Shown piece by piece: positions 59,185 through 64,000 of a DNA stretch of 64,000 nt (its first letter is position 1; the number at the start of each line of letters is the position of its first letter). Source of the DNA: Notospermus geniculatus (lineage: Eukaryota > Nemertea > Pilidiophora > Heteronemertea > Lineidae). The notes beneath the pieces are model-generated. The model was not told where the DNA came from and did no database searches. It saw only the letters and a list, made by a program, of their open reading frames with translations. Location: NCBI GenBank assembly GCA_002633025.1, contig NMRB01002453.1, forward strand, positions 41,615-105,614, in the 5' to 3' direction. Position numbers and translations under genes: made by a program.

Positions 59185-62100
59185 ATGGCCGCCCCAAGGT
59201 GTGGCCGCCCGGTCGTTTTCGTGGAATATGCTGCAATTCACACGCAAAAAGGTGAGTTTTTTAACTGAAAACATCCACGTAAGCAACAACTCTTGATGGC
59301 AATCAAACTATTAGACTCTCACAGCTTCGTTCAGATGTTTGTTGTGATCAGATGGCCCATATCACCACTGATATTTTGAGATATTTTCACGGCGTCTGCC
59401 GCATTGATTGAGACGTGTTCGTCGTGTATATAGGCTGTACTGCTGATGCACATGCGCCGTTGATAAGGCGCGAACTAACTGGAAGGACCACGTGCATGTC
59501 AAATTCTTCTGCATGGCGTGCTATGCATGGGGGATGCATTGCGTTCGTACATGCATGCACTAGCCTACTCGTCTGTACTGTTGGTATGGGATGGTATAGG
59601 CCTACATCGACGCGACACCAGCATGACCAGCCCACACTCTTGCCTTGCATGGCCAGTGCCTGGCTGATGTAGGCCTACATCATGGTAGGCCTAGATGTAG
59701 GCCTATAGGGGCCTAGGGCCTATGCCTACTACTGTACCGGTACTGTAGTGTAGGGGTGCTAGGCCTACGTACAGACAGTAATATAGGCCTTGGCCTACAG
59801 TACAGTACATGAAGGCACCACACGACACGCGTGCATGAATTCTACTACTAGCCAGGAGGCTTTTTACCCTTTTCTTTCGCTTTCAGCAGCCATGGCAACA
59901 TCTCAGGTGGCAGTCCGAATCCTGGTGGGGGGTGAAGTGAAAGAAGTGTGGCGGTTTCTTGCCATTGACAAGTATGCATCGTACAGCTATGGTGAACTTG
60001 TTCAAGATATTCTGGATCAAAAACATTCACAGTTCAAACTGTCTTCATTAAAAAACTGCAGAAAATACACTCTGAAGGAAGCTGTTGCAGGCACGACTCT
60101 TGCATTGACGGAGAATGTAAAAGGGGATTCCAGCACTGATCTTGTTAGTGTGGTGGAAATCTTCAAAATGAGGTTTTTTTCACTCTCTCTCGAACACGAT
60201 CCAAGTTGTCAAGCTTGTCTCCCAGATGATGCAAGGTCCAATCAGCAGAGAAGACCAAACGTTTTTCAGGTGATGATGGCTGCAGCTAGGGATGCCATCG
60301 GGACTGATATCCCAAAGGTGACACAAGAGCCAAAGACCATGAACGAGCGCTTGAGAGAGGAGAGGCAAGTGAAACAGGCCGAACCATATACCCCAGTATC
60401 CATCAGGGAATACTTTAATGAGACCAGTGACAACACCTGCGAGTCTGTCACACAAGTTGTCGACCAAGAGGCAGTGCCAGTCATCACGCTGCCCCAGCAA
60501 ATCGAGACAGACCCTGTCACTCCAATTGTGCTTGGTAATTCATCCGTTTCACCCAGTCACGTGAAAAGTGCTTTGGAGGAAGAAAATGCCAAAGACAGTT
60601 CACTTTCAAGTGAAACGCAAGGACAGAATGTTGAACTTCATGATTCCATGAATGCTCCCAACATAGTTAACTTACCTGAAGAAGACGACACTCTTAAATC
60701 CCTTGTGGAACTGTCAGAGGTGACTAATGAGACCAGTGACAACACCTGCGAGTCTGTCACACAAGTTGTCGACCAAGAGGCAGTGCCAGTCATCACGCTG
60801 CCACGAGAAATTGAGACTGAACCTGTCGCTCCGATTGTACCTGTGCCAATTTTGAACAGGCCGACAGAGATGGAACCAATTACCCCATGCAACCCTTCCT
60901 TAGATGTCCGTGGTGAAGAATCTGGGGTTGAAAACAATGCTGAAGGAGTCCATTCAACTATGTCGGAAGTAGAATCTCCGTCGGTGGACTCCCAGGTTGC
61001 TCAGTCTGAGGTTGTGAGTGAAGCAACCGAACTACAGGCCATTGATACTTTGTCAGGTTCACCTAGTGATGAGAAAAGTACTTTGGAGGAAGAGAATGCC
61101 GAAGTAGGTTCACTCCCAAGTGAAACGCAAAGACAAAATTTTGCCGAACTTCATGATTCCAATGCTTCAAACATGAATAACTTGCCTGGAGATGACGACA
61201 CTCTGAAATCCCCTGTGGAACAATCTGATGTAACTAGTAATGAGGGCAATGACACCAGTTCTTCAGACAGGCTGTGTCCAGAGTCTGAGTCCATTTCTCA
61301 AGGTGTTACGGGTCAAGAGGCGGTCAATGTTGAGGATGTTGATATCAATGGAAATAATGTGAAGGCCGATAAAGCTGTGGAGGTTGAGGTTGAGGTGCAT
61401 GCTGAGGTTGATGTGCATGCTGAGGTTGATGGTACAGTTGCATGTGTTGTACCCCTGGAGAGTCTGCTGGCGAACATGAAGAATATCTCGGGTAAAACTG
61501 GCAGTGCTGTGGGTTCAGTGACAATGGATGTAGTTGATGAGATAGTTGAGCAGGAGTTACCAAAGAGAGCGTCGGCAAGGACACGAGGGGGTGGTAACGA
61601 CAAACGGAAGAGGAAGTCTGATAAGCAAGACACAGTGAAAGGGACGCGAACTTCTAAACGTAGGAAGAAGATAGATGAGGATGTGCCTGAAGAAGACAGT
61701 GATGTTGAACTTGAGGAAATGCCACGTTTTCCAAGAACTGGTGGGGGTGGACCCAGTCGGAAGGAGGATATGTATGTTGGTGTCCGTGCTTCTATTGTTG
61801 GTAAGTTTGAGACTTGCAGATATTTATTATTGTCACCCACCGTGGGATGTTGAGCCTGGGAAATAGTCTATCATGTCTATGGGATTCTTTCATGGGAACA
61901 AAGATCATTCAATATTCTCATTGAGCAGTGCACCATTTCATTGAAACACATCAGTTGATGTCCACTGTACATGTTAATGTTCGTAAATAATTGTTATTCT
62001 ATCTCTCTTACCTATTTTTGCTCTACGTGGTTGGTAGTACAGTGCTCCCTCTCTATTACGAACCCTTTGGGGTCCGAGGGTTAAGTTCGTACTAACGAGG

Positions 62101-63639
62101 AGTTCGTAATAGCGAGGATTCATCCATGGGGGAATGAATTTGGGAGCCAAATGTTGGGTTTGTAATATCCGGGAGTTCGTAAAATCGAGGTTCGTAAGAG
62201 CGAGGGAGCACTGTATATGGTGATATCATCCTTATAATCCTTATATTGGTTTCTTGGCAGGTGGACTCCACACCGCAGTTGCAAATGCTGCCGCTGTTGG
62301 TGCTCGTTCATTTGGTTTATTCCTGCGGTGTCCGCACAAATGGGCTGGAAAACCAATGGCTGATGGTGCTGCAGAGAAATTCAAGGAGGCATGCGAGGTG
62401 ATGATTTGATTTCATTGTACAGAATGGTTATTCCACTATTCCTGGATGTACTTGTCTTGGCTGATCTCCAATGCTGCTTACAATGAATGCATGTGAACAA
62501 AAACCATCATTTGCTGCTTGTTTGTTTGGTATTTTAAGGTTCTCTATTGTCTATTGGCTGATGAAGCAGATTGTTCTATCATGGAACTCAAATGACGTAC
62601 ATCACAACCTTCCATTAATAATTGAGCATTCTGTTTCAGGAGCACAATTTCCCACCTCATCTGATCCTCCCTAAAGGTTCATTCTTGATGAACTGTGGTT
62701 CTCCAAAACCAGAGATTCTGCAGAAGAGTCGAGACTTGCTTGTCGAAGAGTTATCCCACTGTGAACAACTAGGACTGGAGCTGTTCAGCTTCCGTCCAGG
62801 TACATGTATTACCTAACTGTTTGACCGTAATGCCATTGCCGAAATCGGTTGTTGGTTTTCTTCACATGATCAGTCTGGCAGGAAAATTCATTGGGACCAG
62901 AATGTCACCATGGCTTACCATGGATTTCTAGCTGGTCTTGGTTAGCGATCTGGCTTGCTTCTCTATTACAGGGTCAACAACTGGAGGAATTACTGTCAAA
63001 GAATGTGTGTCTAGAATTGCAGAAAGCATCAATTATGCTCATGGAAAAACCAAGTACTGTAAGACAGGTATGTGGTTACTGTGGCATCGTATGTGATCCT
63101 CCACAGGAAAATCAGTCGCACGTCGCTCAGAAGGTGAGCTGCAAAGACCTAAGATGACACCAAAAGAGAATGGAAGAAATATTTCAGATATTATAACAGG
63201 CAGACAATGTGACAAACATTTGGTCTCAACCTGCCAAGCTATTAAGAGTGACATGCGACTGGTTTTGCTGGGGAGGATTACATATGTTCCTCAGGTGTAG
63301 CTTTCAGTGATAGTTGCATTAAACAACGCTTTCCATTTCACCCCTTTTGGCTTGTTTTCCACCTTGGCACATCAGACACAATGTAAACAGTCTTTGTGGT
63401 GCATGAATAGCCTGATGCAAATTTACCAGTGATCTACATGTATGCCAAAGCATTATTTCTTATTCATATGTCTACCCAGTACATGAATGTCTACTTCTTT
63501 CATACAGTTCTTGAAAATATGTGTGGTCACGGGAACACGCTCGGTGGCGAATTTACTGAACTCCGTTCAATCATTGACTTAGTGAAGGACAAAAGTCGGG
63601 TTGGTGTTTGTCTGGACACTTGTCGTGCGATGGCAGTTG
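59185..63639 (+). CDS. Endonuclease IV-like protein with long N-terminal extension, partial
   Basis: Exons are 59185-59251, 59887-61800, 62261-62397, 62640-62799, 62972-63067 and 63508-63639 (2506 nt, 835 codons); the 3' end is beyond the window. Seen: residues ~25-120 form a compact unrecognised region ([13 protein letters not shown]); ~200-560 is acidic, low-complexity and internally repeated; ~585-635 is basic with KRKRK and SKRRKK nuclear-localisation-type clusters; from ~650 an endonuclease IV (Nfo/APN-1) fold follows: [39 protein letters not shown] and [16 protein letters not shown]. In E. coli Nfo this family cuts DNA 5' of abasic sites with three zincs. Here Nfo H69, H109 and H182 align with K718, R758 and R831, and the His of GAHVS with R656; E145 (E794) and D179 (D828) are kept. 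Repair activity is therefore doubtful. The start at 59185 joins exon 2 in frame; a second ATG lies at 59892. Confidence 0.85.
62040..62213. mobile_element. TA-flanked CAGTGCTCCCTC MITE
   Basis: The ends CAGTGCTCCCTC and GAGGGAGCACTG are flanked by TA on both sides. Internal repeats are GTTCGTAATA-like. It is a Tc1/mariner or pogo (Tigger)-type non-autonomous element in intron 2. Confidence 0.75.
63091..63282. repeat. TGTGATCCTCC MITE
   Basis: The ends TGTGATCCTCCACAGGAAAA and GGGGAGGATTACA are inverted. The interior CTCAGAAGGTGAGC matches 14255-14270, tying it to the TGTGACCC family. It lies in intron 5. Confidence 0.65.
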
Positions 63640-64000
63640 GTAAGTTCCACTGCAGCAGTAAGGGTCAACAATGTTGTAATACATGAAGTTTTGTTGTTCA
63701 TTGGTTTAAAATCACCAGTCACCATGCAAGAACTCTTGGGAGCAGTCTGATGGGCATGAATGGATTAAGAGGGAGTACGGGCTGTTGATTCATTTACCGG
63801 TAAGGTAAAGTGGTGCAATTCTAGCCCCGGTACAATTCTAGCCCCTGTGTGGAAACATGGCCAGCATTGCAAGGAGATGTATACTGCCTAATCCAATGAT
63901 CTATAATATTCAAGATACACTTCTCAGAGACCTCAGGCAGAAGAAATTTCCTAAGTTTATCAAAGAACCTGGTGGTGGTGTAGGCTTGAAGACATCTGAA
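63640..64000. other. Intron 6 of the endonuclease IV-like gene, no exon seen
   Basis: No sequence encoding the next endonuclease IV motif was found before the window ends. A short direct repeat ACAATTCTAGCCCC lies near 63828-63846. Confidence 0.5.

Noticed and set aside
59790-59891. Upstream extension of the large exon 2 frame to an earlier ATG
   Set aside because: A good acceptor (CTTTCAG at 59880-59886) splits this region, and exon 1 at 59185-59251 joins in phase. The upstream frame is intronic read-through.

Overview
This is eukaryotic (animal) genomic DNA. Four protein-coding loci are split by GT-AG introns (one GC-AG) and sit in a dense field of short non-autonomous transposons. The gene set suggests an invertebrate deuterostome such as an echinoderm, hemichordate or lancelet: a kringle/CUB/LDL-receptor-A membrane receptor, an HSF2BP orthologue, a MORN1 orthologue and an endonuclease IV (APN-1-type) gene. 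The species cannot be fixed from sequence alone. Three runs of N (34737-34764, 52536-52651 and a single base at 38914) show it is an assembled scaffold.

Layout. (1) 2132-14928, minus strand: 13 coding exons for a 1012-residue type I membrane protein (signal peptide, kringle, three CUB or CUB-like domains, two LDLa-type modules, one membrane span, and a ~400-residue tail with repeated TQSYR motifs and a C-terminal PDZ ligand). (2) 14929-23566: intergenic and almost entirely transposon-derived, including a nest at 19770-21580. (3) 23567-27834, plus strand: HSF2BP in nine coding exons, followed by a triplicated 3' flank carrying polyadenylation signals. (4) 30703-55540, minus strand: MORN1, twelve exons plus two alternative terminal exons that are both in phase. 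(5) 56044-58270: two inward-facing blocks of ~150-bp tandem repeats around a 112-bp satellite. (6) 59185 onward, plus strand: a long nuclear-type N-terminal extension joined to an endonuclease IV fold; the gene runs off the window.

Three points stand out. First, the endonuclease IV-like protein keeps its reading frame and fold motifs but has Lys or Arg in place of three zinc-ligand histidines, plus Arg in the GAHVS-type motif, so it looks like a maintained pseudo-enzyme. Second, six hairpin elements share one 3' tail, all lie in the same orientation, and each is flanked by an 11-18 bp target duplication. A seventh hairpin with a different core also has a 17-bp duplication. This points to retroposition, possibly Penelope-like, and the hairpin core resembles part of a hammerhead ribozyme. 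Third, several transposons lie against splice sites, and one supplies bases of a MORN1 splice donor.

Exon joins were worked out by hand from splice signals, reading-frame phase and family resemblance. All three complete gene models keep an exact multiple of three. No database search was possible.
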